Assembly: GCA_031769625.1 (NCBI GenBank)
Contig: JAUIMM010000694.1
Span: 4,486,501-4,550,500 of the forward strand
Direction: 5' to 3'
DNA from: Taudactylus pleione
Taxonomy: Eukaryota; Chordata; Amphibia; Anura; Myobatrachidae
Length of the DNA stretch: 64,000 bases
Position numbers and translations under genes: made by a program. Positions 33,765 through 45,112 of the stretch are shown here, in pieces. Under the pieces are notes generated by a model that saw only the letters and a program-made list of their open reading frames with translations, made no database searches and was not told the origin of the DNA. Position 1 is the stretch's first letter. Every line of letters starts with the position of its first letter.

Positions 33765-34542
33765 TGCCTGGTGCAAAGCTGGATGTAGATTCCACCTATC
33801 AATTCATAAAATGTACTAATCGATAAATACCTGACTAGCGGTCAGGTATAATGCTTTGGCCGGGGGACCCGGTGAATGGGTTCCCTGGCTGTGGCATTAC
33901 ACCCCCACTAGAATGAGTATGATGCTGGTTTTGAAAAATACAGGGGACCCATACAAGTTTTGTCCCCCTTATTTCCAAAACCAGGACCGGCTCACTAAGC
34001 CCAGTGCTGGTTGTGTAAAATAAGGGTGACCCCTACATCTTTTGTCCCCCATATTTTCACAACCAGGACCGGCTCAGAAAAGCCTGGTGCTGGTTGTGCT
34101 TTTAGGAGGGGGACTCCATGTCATTTAAAAAAATTTTTTTTTTTTTTACACTTTACAAACTTTTTACACTGCTCATGCTAAAATCGCCAGCATGAAGCAG
34201 GTCTATTATTTTGGGGATTTGAAGTTCGATTTAGAGTTCAATTTGGTTTTCCTTTTCAAATCGATGATTAGTAAATGTGGGATTTTAAATGTAGGTATAT
34301 GTAAAAGTACCGATGTTTTGCCGATGTCCGATTTTGAGTGAGATTCGGTTTTCTGTTCGATTTGACATTCGGTTTTGCCTTGAGTGAATTTCCAAGGGCA
34401 AAATCAAATGAAAACCGAATGCAAAACGAATGTGAAATCAGACAAAACTCAAAATCGAACATTAGCGTATACTGTATATACCCCCAGGGATCTGACGATA
34501 CTTTTATCTAGTTTACAACACTATGAAATCTAATGCTCTTAT
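33765..34542. repeat. Hairpin-bearing repeat region including 83-bp units
   Basis: At about 33919-34130 a unit of 83 bp recurs two and a half times (GCTGGTT starts at 33924, 34007 and 34089). Each unit is an imperfect hairpin: GCTGGTTTTG...GGGGAC opposite GTCCCC...CAAAACCAG. Upstream, CCTGACTAGCGGTCAGG (about 33828-33846) and GGGGGACCCGGTGAATGGG are further inverted repeats. From about 34200 to 34460 repeated ATTCGGTTTT and AAAACCGAAT motifs pair. Probably the body of an unidentified DNA transposon; terminal repeats were not established. Confidence 0.5.
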
Positions 34543-34718
34543 GGGGAGATTTGGCAAACCTTCTAAAAAGGCCTAATTTGAGGTTTACCAATAGCAACCA
34601 ATCAGCTTACAGCTTTAATTTTCACGACTGTCCTTGAAAAATGCTAGCTAGGAGCTGATTGGTTGCTATGGGTATCCCCTCTGCTTATCATTTTCTAGAA
34701 GCTTTGATAAATCTGTCC
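34543..34718. mobile_element. Palindromic MITE (about 176 bp)
   Basis: The left arm is GGGGAGATTTGGCAAACCTT and the right arm reverse-complemented is GGACAGATTTATCAAAGCTT. CCAATAGCAACCAATCAGCT and AGCTGATTGGTTGCTATGGG form the inner stem. This is a common amphibian and fish palindromic MITE layout. No coding capacity. Confidence 0.75.
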
Positions 34719-35688
34719 TTTCCTTAGCGTGCAATAAGTCCTTATTACTAAGACGCTGGTTTTTGTTTGTTTGTTTGTTTTTTAATATAAAACTTTACTA
34801 TGTAGCGTGTGGAGTAAAAACAGCGATTTTGCCAGCTATGAAATGTTGAGACTCCATCCCCTAAGAATATACAGAGTAAGTAAAGGCATTTTGTCGGCTG
34901 TACGTATCTGGCCTCTAAACCTCATTCTGACAAAATCTAGACAAATATTCCCCGGTGTGGCTCAATTTACCACTGCAGAGCTTTTACCTCCCGTCACCGG
35001 TTGTACTAGTGAAATGTGCCACGGAAAGCCTGCCCGGCTGCTATCCATCACTCGCCTCATCAGGGCAGAGGTCAGTGTTACCTGGGTCTTCTGGGATTTA
35101 ATTAAATGCTGGAGGAGATGGAAAATGATGGCGCTGAAAATGTAACGTTATGTGATGCAGAATATGGCAGCTCCATTGTGCAAACGTGAAAATGTAAATC
35201 AGAGAGAGATGATGTGGAATAATATAGAGAGATACCTATTCATTACACTGGCCAGCACATCATGGGTTTCTGAATATATATTATTTATCATTAGGAGAGG
35301 TGGGATTACACTCTGGCAGTATATATATATTTTTACAATTCTACAGTGTAGTAAGTAATAAACTGCAACAGGAGATCAAATAATAAAATATATTAATAAC
35401 TACAATGAAACCCACATTTCCATGTTGTAAGGACCACGCACAATTAGGGTCTGGCCGAGATGTCGTTCATGGGGAAGGGCTGCCATAAGAAATTGTGTGG
35501 GGCCGGTTACTGACAAAATAGGCAGCCCCCTCCCGGGGAGGATGGGGCAGAGATGTGGATACATTGGGTGGAGCTACACTGGGGGGGGGGGGCATCAATT
35601 GGTGCGTAAAAATTCTCAAAGTTTGGTCTATGGGGTTGGTTGTTATTATAACGTGTCAATCTATCATATAATATATGACTCTATACAA
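34719..35688. other. Single-copy-looking non-coding DNA
   Basis: 34830-35130 is non-repetitive and composition-balanced and could be a conserved non-coding element; its open frame (34807-35145) shows no domain. At 35489 AGGGCTGCCATAAGAAATTG begins what may be one end of another short DNA transposon, without a partner. A G-run lies at 35580-35592. Confidence 0.35.
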
Positions 35689-36250
35689 ATACAGAAATAT
35701 GGGAGAGAAAACTGCTGTAAATTCACACACACGCTGCGAGAATATGCTAATCAGTGTATACGCACGGAGACAGCAGCACAAGATGCAGACGCTCAGCCCC
35801 ATATTAAGCCGCCCATCTCCCTTTACTCACAGCCTGATCAGTACGCAAGATAGCGCAAACATCGGTAACATCGAGAACCATCGGAGCCATTAGCATAATA
35901 GTGGTTGACCAGACCAAGTGCATGTGTTCTCTCCTTTGCGTTGCTTGCTGAATCAGGCCCTGTATCCAACCCACACTGTGGGCCTGATTCAGCAAGGAAC
36001 GCATGGATGCGGACGCACGCAATCGTCCGCTGCGAGAATATGCTAATGAATGCATACACATGGCAATTGCAGCAGAATAAGCAGAGCCCAGCACTACATA
36101 ATACCACTCACTTCCCTTTACTTGCATCCTCTATGGAGATGGAGAGATACCACAGAGAGCCTCGATTGGCTCGCTGCAGCCACTCTGCTTTGTCTGCTAT
36201 ACAAGCCGCAATTGACTCATGGCGGGCGCCTCTGTCGGCACTTGGATCCT
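35689..36250. mobile_element. Two diverged, directly repeated GGGCCTGATTCAGC MITE fragments
   Basis: A right terminus GCTGAATCAGGCCC ends at 35960 and a left terminus GGGCCTGATTCAGC begins at 35980, each next to TGT. Both sides share CGCTGCGAGAATATGCTAAT (35735 and 36029) and CTCCCTTTACT / TTCCCTTTACT blocks, in the same orientation. The outer ends were not located. Confidence 0.45.
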
Positions 36251-37621
36251 ATGCCTGGTTCCAGTGCCGGCAGCAGATTTGTGTCACTACACTGTGGTTC
36301 CGCTCCTGCTCCGCCCAGACTGCCCCTGGGTGCCCCCTCAAGAGCTAGGTCATCCTAGGCAGGTGCCTAGGTTGCATATGCCCAGGACCACCCCTGCCTT
36401 TAGTAATTGTCGGCATAACTGGTTTTACGCCGTCCCCAGTGCAGATAACTCCCTTTTAAAATGGACGTATAACACACATTTATTTTATTTACACAGTCTC
36501 ATCTGGAAACATAATTCTTACAGTATTATTTGCACGCTTCTCATCAGACAATGCAAACATTTTGTCTCCCTGAAAATCCATGTGCTTAGCTGGTAAACGA
36601 CAGTGCTAAAAAGTAGGTGCGTGATTTTGTTAACGAGCAATAATTATGAACCACAAGATAAAAATATCTATTTTGATTGCTAGACCTGTCCATGGGGCCG
36701 TATAAACTGCGAGAGGCTCCTCCCTGCCTATTGTTGCGCAACGTCACCCGCTTTACAGGTAACGTCTCAACACGATGAACAACTCGGGAATTAAACTTGT
36801 CCTTGGTCACTTGGGAGCAGTACGATTTCTTTGTGTCAGTGTTAATGTCATTAATTTAATGTGTATGGTTATTGCATTCAGGAATTGCCCATAAACCTGG
36901 AGGAATCTGAAAGGAAATGAGAAAGTGATGGACCAACTAGACATTTCTTCTCCATTTTCTATTTAAAATAAGAAAATAGAATTATTTTAATCAATCTCTA
37001 TTCTCTTAAAAAAGGATACTTTCCTACTTTTGTCACCTAAACCAAGCCCAGTTTGTACTCATTATCATAAAACATTGATGAATTTGGCTACACATGATAA
37101 CAGCACAATAGCAGGGGACTTCTACGATCCATGCCGGCCACCACATCCCCTCCTAACAGCCCCCAGAGTATGTAACGTCATGATATCACAAAGAGGGGTC
37201 CAGACGGGCACAGCAAGGTAGTTACATGTCGGGGGAATAGTAAGTATTTACTGCTGAGTGCATTTCCAGGCTGCAAGCAGCGTGGCAGTCCATGCACCCA
37301 CAAGCCAGAGAAAGTTACCATTAGGGCAGCAACAGTGCCATCCCCTTGGCTTTGAGCCTTGGGGGGCAGCAGCGGTTGAACACACCTGCCTGATAGAATA
37401 CAGCACAAAGAAGGAAAATCCAAAAGACAAGGTATAGTATGGAAAAATCCCTATTCTTCCTCTGTTCTATAATATACAGTAAACCATTGTTTTTAGCTGT
37501 TTGAAAGTTCATTCTTTTTAAGGTAGTGGCAAACGCAGAATTTACAGAGGGGGGTTTCCAAAAGCTTAATTTTAAAGTGAGTGTGGCCATTCCATTAATA
37601 GAGTATAGTTATATACTTATC
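36251..37621. other. Non-coding DNA, nothing firmly recognised
   Basis: No gene is seen. GGACCACCCCTG at about 36388-36399 could be a right hAT-type end but no partner was found. Confidence 0.3.
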
Positions 37622-38154
37622 CAGCTTTAATATACATCATACAAAGTATATTGTGTGTCATAATTACAGCATATACAGGACCAGCGATCACAGTAACCCA
37701 TTATATGTGTCATACATAGTGTATTGTGTGTCATAATTCCAGCATATACAGGAAAAGCGATCACAGTAGCCCATTAGATGTGTCATACATAGTGTATTGT
37801 GTGTCATAATTCCAGCATATACAGGACCAGTGATCACAGTAACCCATTATATGTGTCATACATAGTGTATTGTGTGTCATAATTCCAGCATATACAGGAC
37901 CAGTGATCACAGAAACCCATTATATGTGTCATACATAGTGTATTGTGTGTCATAATTCCAGCATATACAGGACCAGTGATCACAGTAACCCATTATATGT
38001 GTCATACATAGTGTATTGTGTGTCATAATTCCAGCATATACAGGACCAGCGATCACAGTAGCCCATTATATGTGTCATACATAGTGTATTGTGTGTCATA
38101 ATTCCAGCATATACAGGACCAGTGATCACAGAAACCCATTATATGTGTCATACA
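37622..38154 (+). repeat. 73-bp satellite, left block
   Basis: About seven head-to-tail copies of a 73-bp unit containing CATATACAGGACCAGTGATC, ACAGTAACCCATTATATG and TGTGTCATACATAGTG followed by TATTGTGTGTCATAATTCC. Within each unit TGTGTCATA occurs twice. The block ends at the large hAT insertion and resumes at 60222. Confidence 0.95.
38147..38154. other. hAT target-site duplication, left copy (GTCATACA)
   Basis: GTCATACA is part of the 73-bp satellite unit and is repeated at 60222-60229 immediately outside the other terminus. Eight base pairs is the hAT duplication length. Confidence 0.92.
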
Positions 38155-38320
38155 TAGGGGTGTGCACCGGCCACTTTTCGTGTTTTGTGTTTTGGTTTTG
38201 GATCTGGATCTTTCTTCGTGTTTTGGATCTGGATTGGTTTTGCCAAAACCACCCTTCGGTGTTTTGGGTTCTGGGTTTTGTGTTTTGGATCTGTATTTTT
38301 TTTTAAAAAAGCATAAAAAC
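38155..38320 (+). repeat. hAT left subterminal repeats
   Basis: After the TAGGGGTGTGC terminus, GTGTTTTG and GTTTTGGATCTGGAT motifs recur several times up to about 38310. Subterminal repeats of this kind are binding sites for hAT transposases in characterised elements; here the role is inferred. Confidence 0.6.
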
Positions 38321-38796
38321 AGCTTAAATCACAGAATTTGTGGGTTTTTCTGCTCCTATGCAATTATTAACCTCAATAACCTTCATTTCCACTCATTTCC
38401 AGTCTATTCTGAACACCTCACACCTCACACCTCACAATATTGTTTTTATGGCCAAAAGATTACACCAAGGTAGCTGGATGACTATGCTAAGCGACACGAG
38501 TGGGCGGCACAAACACGTGACCCATCTAGGCGTGAAACTGCAGTGGCAGACAGGATGGCAGTTTGAAAAACTAGGCCCCAAACTGTACATAATGCAAAGA
38601 AAAAAAAGAGGTGCAAGATGGAATTGTCCTTGGGCCCTCCCACCCACCCTTATGTTGTATAAACAGGACATGCACACTTTAACAAACCAATCATTTCAGC
38701 GCCAGGGTCTGCCACACAACTGTGGCTGAAATGATTGGTTCGTTTGGGCCCCCACAAAACAAGCTGGCAATTAATGTGTCCCTGCACAAACTGGCT

Positions 38797-41700
38797 CTAT
38801 GGAGGCAAGATGTCATCCTCATCCTCCTCATCCACCGATTCCTCACCCTCTTCAGTGTGTACATCCTCATCCTCACAAAGTATTAACTCGTCCCCACTTG
38901 AATCCACCACCACAGGTCCCTCTGTACCTTCTGGAGGCTGGTCTCCCTGGAAGAGCTGATAATTCATTTTGATGAACATCATCTTCTCCACATTCTGTGG
39001 AAGCAACCTCCTACGCCTTTCGCTGACAAGGTTCCCGGCTGCACTAAACACTCTTTCGGAGTACACACTGGAGGGGGGGCAACTCAGGTAAAATAGAGCC
39101 AGTTTGTACAGGGGCCTCCAAATTGCCTCTTTTTCCTGCCAGTACAGGTATGGACTGTCTGCCATGCCTACTTGGATGCTGTCACCGATGTAATCCTCCA
39201 CCATTCTGTCAATGGTGACAGTATCATATGCAGTGACAGTAGACATGTCAGAAATTGTTGCCAGGTCCTTCAGTCCGGACCAGATGTCCAAACTTGGTCC
39301 TGCCTGCCCTGCATCACCGCCAGCGGGTTGCTTAGGATACCTAAGTTTTTTCCTGGCAGCCCCAGTTGCAGGAGAAAATGAAGAAGGAGCCGTTGACGTG
39401 TCACGTTCCGCTTCAGCCGACAGTGTGTTCACCAGCAGGTCTTTGCACCTCTGCAGGCTTGTGTCGGCCGGAAAGAGAGACACCACATAGGCTTTAAACC
39501 TAGGATCGAGCACGGTGGCCAAAACGTAGTGGTCTGATTTCAACAGATTGACCACCCTGGAATCCTGGCAAAGCGAATGAAGGGCTTCATCCACAAGTCC
39601 CACATGCCGAGCGGAATCGCTCCGTCTTAGCTCCTCCTTCACTTTCTCCAGCTGCTTCTGCAAAAGCCTGATGAGGGGAATGACCTGACTCAAGCTGGCA
39701 GTGTCTGAACTGACTTCACGTGTGGCAAGTTCGAAGGGCTGGAGAACCTTGCACAACACGGAAATCATTCTCCACTGCGCTTGAGTCAGGTGCATACCCC
39801 CTCCTTTGCCTATGTCATAGGTGGATGTATAGGCTTGTATGGCCTTTTGCTGCTCCTCCATCCTCTGAAGCATATAGAGGGTTGAGTTCCACCGCGTCAC
39901 AACCTCTTGCTTCAGGTGATGGCGGGGCAGGTTCAAGAGTGTTTGCTGGCGCTCCAGTCTTCGGCACGCAGTCGCTGAATGGCGAAAGTGGCCAGAAATT
40001 TTTCGGGCCACCCAAAGCGTCTCCTGCACGCCCCTGTCGCTTTTCAGAATATTCTGCACCACCAAGTTTATTGTGTGAGCAAAACATGGGACGTGCTGGA
40101 ATTTGCCCAGATGTAATGCCCGCACAATATTGGTGGCGTTGTCCGATATCACAAATCCCCAGGAGAGTCTAAGTGGGGTAAGCCACTGGGCGATGATTTC
40201 CCTCAGTTTCTCTAAGAGGTTGTCGGCAGTGTGCCTCTTACTGAAACCGGTGATACACAGCGTAGCCTGCCTTGTAACGAGCTGGCGTTTCTGAGATGCT
40301 GCTACTGGTGACGCTGCTGCTGTTGCTGCGTAAGGTGATACATCTACCCAGTGGGCTGTCACAGTCATATAGTCCTTAGTCTGCCCTGTTCCACTTGTCC
40401 ACATGTCCGTGGTTAAGTGGACATTGTGTACAACGGCATTTTTCAGGACACTGAGGACACTTTTTCTGACGTTTCTGTACAGTCTCGGTATCGCCTGCCT
40501 AGTGAAGTGGAATCTAGACGGGATTTGGAACCGGGGACACACTACCTCCATCAATTGTCTAAATCCCACTGCACTAATGGCGGATACCGGACGCACGTCT
40601 AACACCAACATAGCAGTCAAGGCCTCAGTTATACGTTTTGCTTCAGGATGACTGCTGTCGTACTTCATCCTCCTCGCTAAGGACTGTTGGAGGGTCAATT
40701 GTTTAGTAAAAGTAGTGGTGTTCCTACTTCCTCTCTGGGATGATGAACGACTCCCAGCAGCAGCAGCAACAGCAGCAGCGGCAGCAGTAGGCGTAGCAAT
40801 GCAGGATCCTCCAGAGGAATCCCGGATAGGAGAGTCAGTCATGCCAGTGACATGGCCTGCAGGACTACTTCCGATCCTGACTAAGGAGGAAATTGACGAG
40901 GAGGGAGTTGACGGTGTGGTTTGCAGGCGCTTGGATACAACAGGACAACGGGATTTAGGTGTCCCTGGACTGCTTACGGTCTTAGCCAAAGTTTCTGAAC
41001 TTGACAGTAACTTTTTATGAACGCGCTGCAGGTGCCGTATAAGGGAGGATGTTCCTAGGTGGTTGACGTCCCTACCCCTACTTATTTCACCTTTACATAT
41101 GGTACATATGGCAAGACAGTTGTTGTCCGGATTTGGATAGAAATATTGCCAGACCAAAGAGGTGGAATGTTTGGTCTTCTGCCCAGGCATGACCGTGATG
41201 GGCTTTTTCATCCCACGGACAACAACTGTCTCCCCCGGAGCCTGATTTAAACAAACCACATCACCATCAGAATCCTCCTCGCCAACTTCCTCCTCAGCGC
41301 CAGCTACACCAGTATCCTCATCCTGTTGTACTTCAACAGTGACATCTTCAATTTGCATATCAGCAAGTGGACTGTGGGTGCTCCTTTCAGCACTTGCAGG
41401 GGGCGTGCAAATGGTGGAAAGAGCCACCTCTTCCCGTCCAGTGCTGGGAAGGTCAGGCATCGCAACCACCACCACACTTGGACTCTCCTTGGGGATTTGT
41501 GATATCTTCTTAGAAAGCACAGTTCTTCGCTGTGCTTTTGCCAGCTTAACTCTTTTGATTTTTTTAGCAGGAGGAGGGCTTCCATCGTCATGTGAAGCTG
41601 AACCACTAGTCATGAACATACTAGGGATCGACCTTAGCCGTTCCTTGCCACTCCGTGTCGTAAATGGCATATTGGCAAGTTTACGTTTCTCTTCAGCTGA

Positions 41701-41913
41701 TTTAAATGTCTTTTTCAAGGTCATTTTCCTGAACTTTGCCATTTGGGATTGTATGTGCCCTCTACTATGACATTGGGCATCGGCCTTGGCAGACGACGTT
41801 GATGGCATGTTATCGTCTATGTCATGACTAGTGGCAGCAGCTTCAGCACTAGGAGGAAGTGGTTCTTGATCTTTCTCTATTTTATTTTTATCGGAGAAAG
41901 TTTGGTCCTCCAT
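38797..41913 (-). CDS. hAT transposase with BED zinc finger, intact
   Basis: A 1038-residue DNA transposase expected to act in the nucleus, excising and inserting the element. The N-terminus (1-250) is charged and disordered. A BED finger spans about 251-301 (CTIC ... H294, H299) and should bind the element ends. Poly-Ala lies at 376-386. The RNase H-like catalytic domain has TTDMW (D503), VISDNATN (D591), CFAH (610-613) and TRWNSTLYML (673-682). The hATC dimerisation region, about 915-990, has SPYLYWQ and YSERVFSAAGNLVSERR. The tail is acidic. The start at 41913 is directly preceded by an in-frame TAA, so the frame cannot extend upstream without splicing. Length is larger than many hAT transposases because of the N-terminal extension. 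No frameshift or stop is seen and all family motifs are present. It resembles ZBED-type domesticated proteins, but its terminal repeats show it is still part of a transposon. Confidence 0.95.
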   Translation of the reverse strand: MEDQTFSDKNKIEKDQEPLPPSAEAAATSHDIDDNMPSTSSAKADAQCHSRGHIQSQMAKFRKMTLKKTFKSAEEKRKLANMPFTTRSGKERLRSIPSMFMTSGSASHDDGSPPPAKKIKRVKLAKAQRRTVLSKKISQIPKESPSVVVVAMPDLPSTGREEVALSTICTPPASAERSTHSPLADMQIEDVTVEVQQDEDTGVAGAEEEVGEEDSDGDVVCLNQAPGETVVVRGMKKPITVMPGQKTKHSTSLVWQYFYPNPDNNCLAICTICKGEISRGRDVNHLGTSSLIRHLQRVHKKLLSSSETLAKTVSSPGTPKSRCPVVSKRLQTTPSTPSSSISSLVRIGSSPAGHVTGMTDSPIRDSSGGSCIATPTAAAAAVAAAAGSRSSSQRGSRNTTTFTKQLTLQQSLARRMKYDSSHPEAKRITEALTAMLVLDVRPVSAISAVGFRQLMEVVCPRFQIPSRFHFTRQAIPRLYRNVRKSVLSVLKNAVVHNVHLTTDMWTSGTGQTKDYMTVTAHWVDVSPYAATAAASPVAASQKRQLVTRQATLCITGFSKRHTADNLLEKLREIIAQWLTPLRLSWGFVISDNATNIVRALHLGKFQHVPCFAHTINLVVQNILKSDRGVQETLWVARKISGHFRHSATACRRLERQQTLLNLPRHHLKQEVVTRWNSTLYMLQRMEEQQKAIQAYTSTYDIGKGGGMHLTQAQWRMISVLCKVLQPFELATREVSSDTASLSQVIPLIRLLQKQLEKVKEELRRSDSARHVGLVDEALHSLCQDSRVVNLLKSDHYVLATVLDPRFKAYVVSLFPADTSLQRCKDLLVNTLSAEAERDTSTAPSSFSPATGAARKKLRYPKQPAGGDAGQAGPSLDIWSGLKDLATISDMSTVTAYDTVTIDRMVEDYIGDSIQVGMADSPYLYWQEKEAIWRPLYKLALFYLSCPPSSVYSERVFSAAGNLVSERRRRLLPQNVEKMMFIKMNYQLFQGDQPPEGTEGPVVVDSSGDELILCEDEDVHTEEGEESVDEEDEDDILPP

Positions 41914-41945
41914 TTATGTTATATCGATTTGATATATACGTGCGG

Positions 41946-41947
41946 CT
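41946..41947 (-). promoter_or_regulatory. Possible splice acceptor upstream of the transposase start
   Basis: On the minus strand TATTTTCTGTGTTTAG, a pyrimidine-rich tract and AG, lies 33 nt before the ATG. It arises because the repeat unit nearest the gene lacks 18 bp (ACTGCGCACACAATTCAC) present in the others. If used, it would remove the array from the mRNA as an intron. This is inference; no strong donor was identified. Confidence 0.35.
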
Positions 41948-42228
41948 AAACACAGAAAATATTTTTTTTTTTGGTTTGGACTGGAGTGTACTTTGTGGGT
42001 TACAGCACCCTTTAACGGTCAAGCCAGCCGGCCCTTTACTTATGACACAGGCGCACTCTTGGCACTACTTTGTTGATGCACGTGCGGCTACTGCGCACAC
42101 AATTCACAAACACAGAAAATAATTTTTTTTTGGTTTGGACTGGAGTGTACTTTCGGGGGTTACAGCACCCTTAACGGTCAAGCCAGCCGGCCCTTTACTT
42201 ATGACACAGGCGCACGCTTGGCACTACT

Positions 42229-45112
42229 TTGTTGATGCACGTGCGGCTACTACGCACACAATTCACAAACACAGAAAATAATTTTTTTTTGGTTTGGACT
42301 GGAGTGTACTTTCGGGGGTTACAGCACCCTTTAACGGTCAAGCCAGCCGGCCCTTTACTTATGACACAGGCGCACGCTTGGCACTACTTTGTTGATGCAC
42401 GTGCAGCTACTGCGCACACAATTCACAAACACAGAAAATAATTTTTTTTTTGGTTTGGACTGGAGTGTACTTTGGGGGTTACAGCACCCTTTAACGGTCA
42501 AGCCAGCCGGCCCTTTACTTATGACACAGGCGCACGCTTGGCACTACTTTGTTGATGCACGTGCGGCTACTGCGCACACAATTCACAAACACAGAAAATA
42601 ATTTTTTTTTTGGTTTGGACTGGAGTGTACTTTGGGGGTTACAGCACCCTTTAACGGTCAAGCCAGCCGGCCCTTTACTTATGACACAGGCGCACGCTTG
42701 GCACTACTTTGTTGATGCACGTGCGGCTACTGCGCACACAATTCACAAACACAGAAAATAATTTTTTTTTGGTTTGGACTGGAGTGTACTTTCGGGGGTT
42801 ACAGCACCCTTTAACGGTCAAGCCAGCCGGCCCTTTACTTATGACACAGGCGCACGCTTGGCACTACTTTGTTGATGCACGTGCGGCTACTGCGCACACA
42901 ATTCACAAACACAGAAAATAATTTTTTTTTGGTTTGGACTGGAGTGTACTTTCGGGGGTTACAGCACCCTTTAACGGTCAAGCCAGACGGCCCTTTACTT
43001 ATGACACAGGCGCACGCTTGGCACTACTTTGTTGATGCACGTGCGGCTACTGCGCACACAATTCACAAACACAGAAAATAATTTTTTTTTGGTTTGGACT
43101 GGAGTGTACTTTCGGGGGTTACAGCACCCTTTAACGGTCAAGCCAGCCCTGCCCTTTACTTATGACACAGGCGCACGCTTGGCACTACTTTGTTGATGCA
43201 CGTGCGGCTACTGCGCACACAATTCACAAACACAGAAAATAATTTTTTTTTTGGTTTGGACTGGAGTGTACTTTGGGGGTTACAGCACCCTTTAACGGTC
43301 AAGCCAGCCGGCCCTTTACTTATGACACAGGCGCACGCTTGGCACTACTTTGTTGATGCACGTGCGGCTACTGCGCACACAATTCACAAACACAGAAAAT
43401 AATTTTTTTTTCTGGTTTGGACTGGAGTGTACTTTCGGGAGTTACAGCACCCTTAACGGTCAAGCCAGCCGGCCCTTTACTTATGACACAGGTGCACGCT
43501 TGGCACTACTTTGTTGATGCACGTGCGGCTATTGCGCACACAATTCACAAACACAGAAAATAATTTTTTTTTTGGTTTGGACTGGAGTGTACTTTCGGGG
43601 GTTACAGCACCCTTAACGGTCAAGCCAGCCGGCCCTTTACTTATGACACAGGCGCACGCTTGGCACTACTTTGTTGATGCACGTGCGGCTACTGCGCACA
43701 CAATTCACAAACACAGAAAATAATTTTTTTTTGGTTTGGACTGGAGTGTACTTTCGGGGGTTACAGCACCCTTTAACGGTCAAGCCAGCCGGCCCTTTAC
43801 TTATGACACAGGCGCACGCTTGGCACTACTTTGTTGATGCACGTGCAGCTACTGCGCACACAATTCACAAACACAGAAAATAATTTTTTTTTTGGTTTGG
43901 ACTGGAGTGTACTTTGGGGGTTACAGCACCCTTTAACGGTCAAGCCAGCCGGCCCTTTACTTATGACACAGGCGCACGCTTGGCACTACTTTGTTGATGC
44001 ACGTGCGGCTACTGCGCACACAATTCACAAACACAGAAAATAATTTTTTTTTTGGTTTGGACTGGAGTGTACTTTGGGGGTTACAGCACCCTTTAACGGT
44101 CAAGCCAGCCGGCCCTTTACTTATGACACAGGCGCACGCTTGGCACTACTTTGTTGATGCACGTGCGGCTACTGCGCACACAATTCACAAACACAGAAAA
44201 TAATTTTTTTTTGGTTTGGACTGGAGTGTACTTTCGGGGGTTACAGCACCCTTTAACGGTCAAGCCAGCCGGCCCTTTACTTATGACACAGGCGCACGCT
44301 TGGCACTACTTTGTTGATGCACGTGCGGCTACTGCGCACACAATTCACAAACACAGAAAATAATTTTTTTTTGGTTTGGACTGGAGTGTACTTTCGGGGG
44401 TTACAGCACCCTTTAACGGTCAAGCCAGACGGCCCTTTACTTATGACACAGGCGCACGCTTGGCACTACTTTGTTGATGCACGTGCGGCTACTGCGCACA
44501 CAATTCACAAACACAGAAAATAATTTTTTTTTGGTTTGGACTGGAGTGTACTTTCGGGGGTTACAGCACCCTTTAACGGTCAAGCCAGCCCTGCCCTTTA
44601 CTTATGACACAGGCGCACGCTTGGCACTACTTTGTTGATGCACGTGCGGCTACTGCGCACACAATTCACAAACACAGAAAATAATTTTTTTTTTGGTTTG
44701 GACTGGAGTGTACTTTGGGGGTTACAGCACCCTTTAACGGTCAAGCCAGCCGGCCCTTTACTTATGACACAGGCGCACGCTTGGCACTACTTTGTTGATG
44801 CACGTGCGGCTACTGCGCACACAATTCACAAACACAGAAAATAATTTTTTTTTCTGGTTTGGACTGGAGTGTACTTTCGGGAGTTACAGCACCCTTAACG
44901 GTCAAGCCAGCCGGCCCTTTACTTATGACACAGGTGCACGCTTGGCACTACTTTGTTGATGCACGTGCGGCTATTGCGCACACAATTCACAAACACAGAA
45001 AATAATTTTTTTTTTGGTTTGGACTGGAGTGTACTTTCGGGGGTTACAGCACCCTTAACGGTCAAGCCAGCCGGCCCTTTACTTATGACACAGGCGCACG
45101 CTTGGCACTACT
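42229..45112. repeat. Higher-order duplication of nine 160-bp units (1442 bp, twice)
   Basis: Units 42229-43670 are repeated at 43671-45112 with the same series of variants: GTGCAGCTAC (42400 and 43842), AGCCAGACGG (about 42981 and 44423), AGCCAGCCCTGCCC, TTTTTCTGGTTTGG, CGGGAGTTACAG and GGCTATTGCGC. This shows a recent tandem duplication of a nine-unit block. Confidence 0.9.

Noticed and set aside
40756..40795. CAG/GCN repeat as a separate microsatellite locus
   Set aside because: It encodes the poly-Ala stretch of the transposase and is part of that gene.
38797..41913. Domesticated host ZBED gene
   Set aside because: The frame is inside an element with terminal inverted repeats, subterminal repeats and a perfect 8-bp duplication, so it is a transposase of a mobile element, not a host gene.
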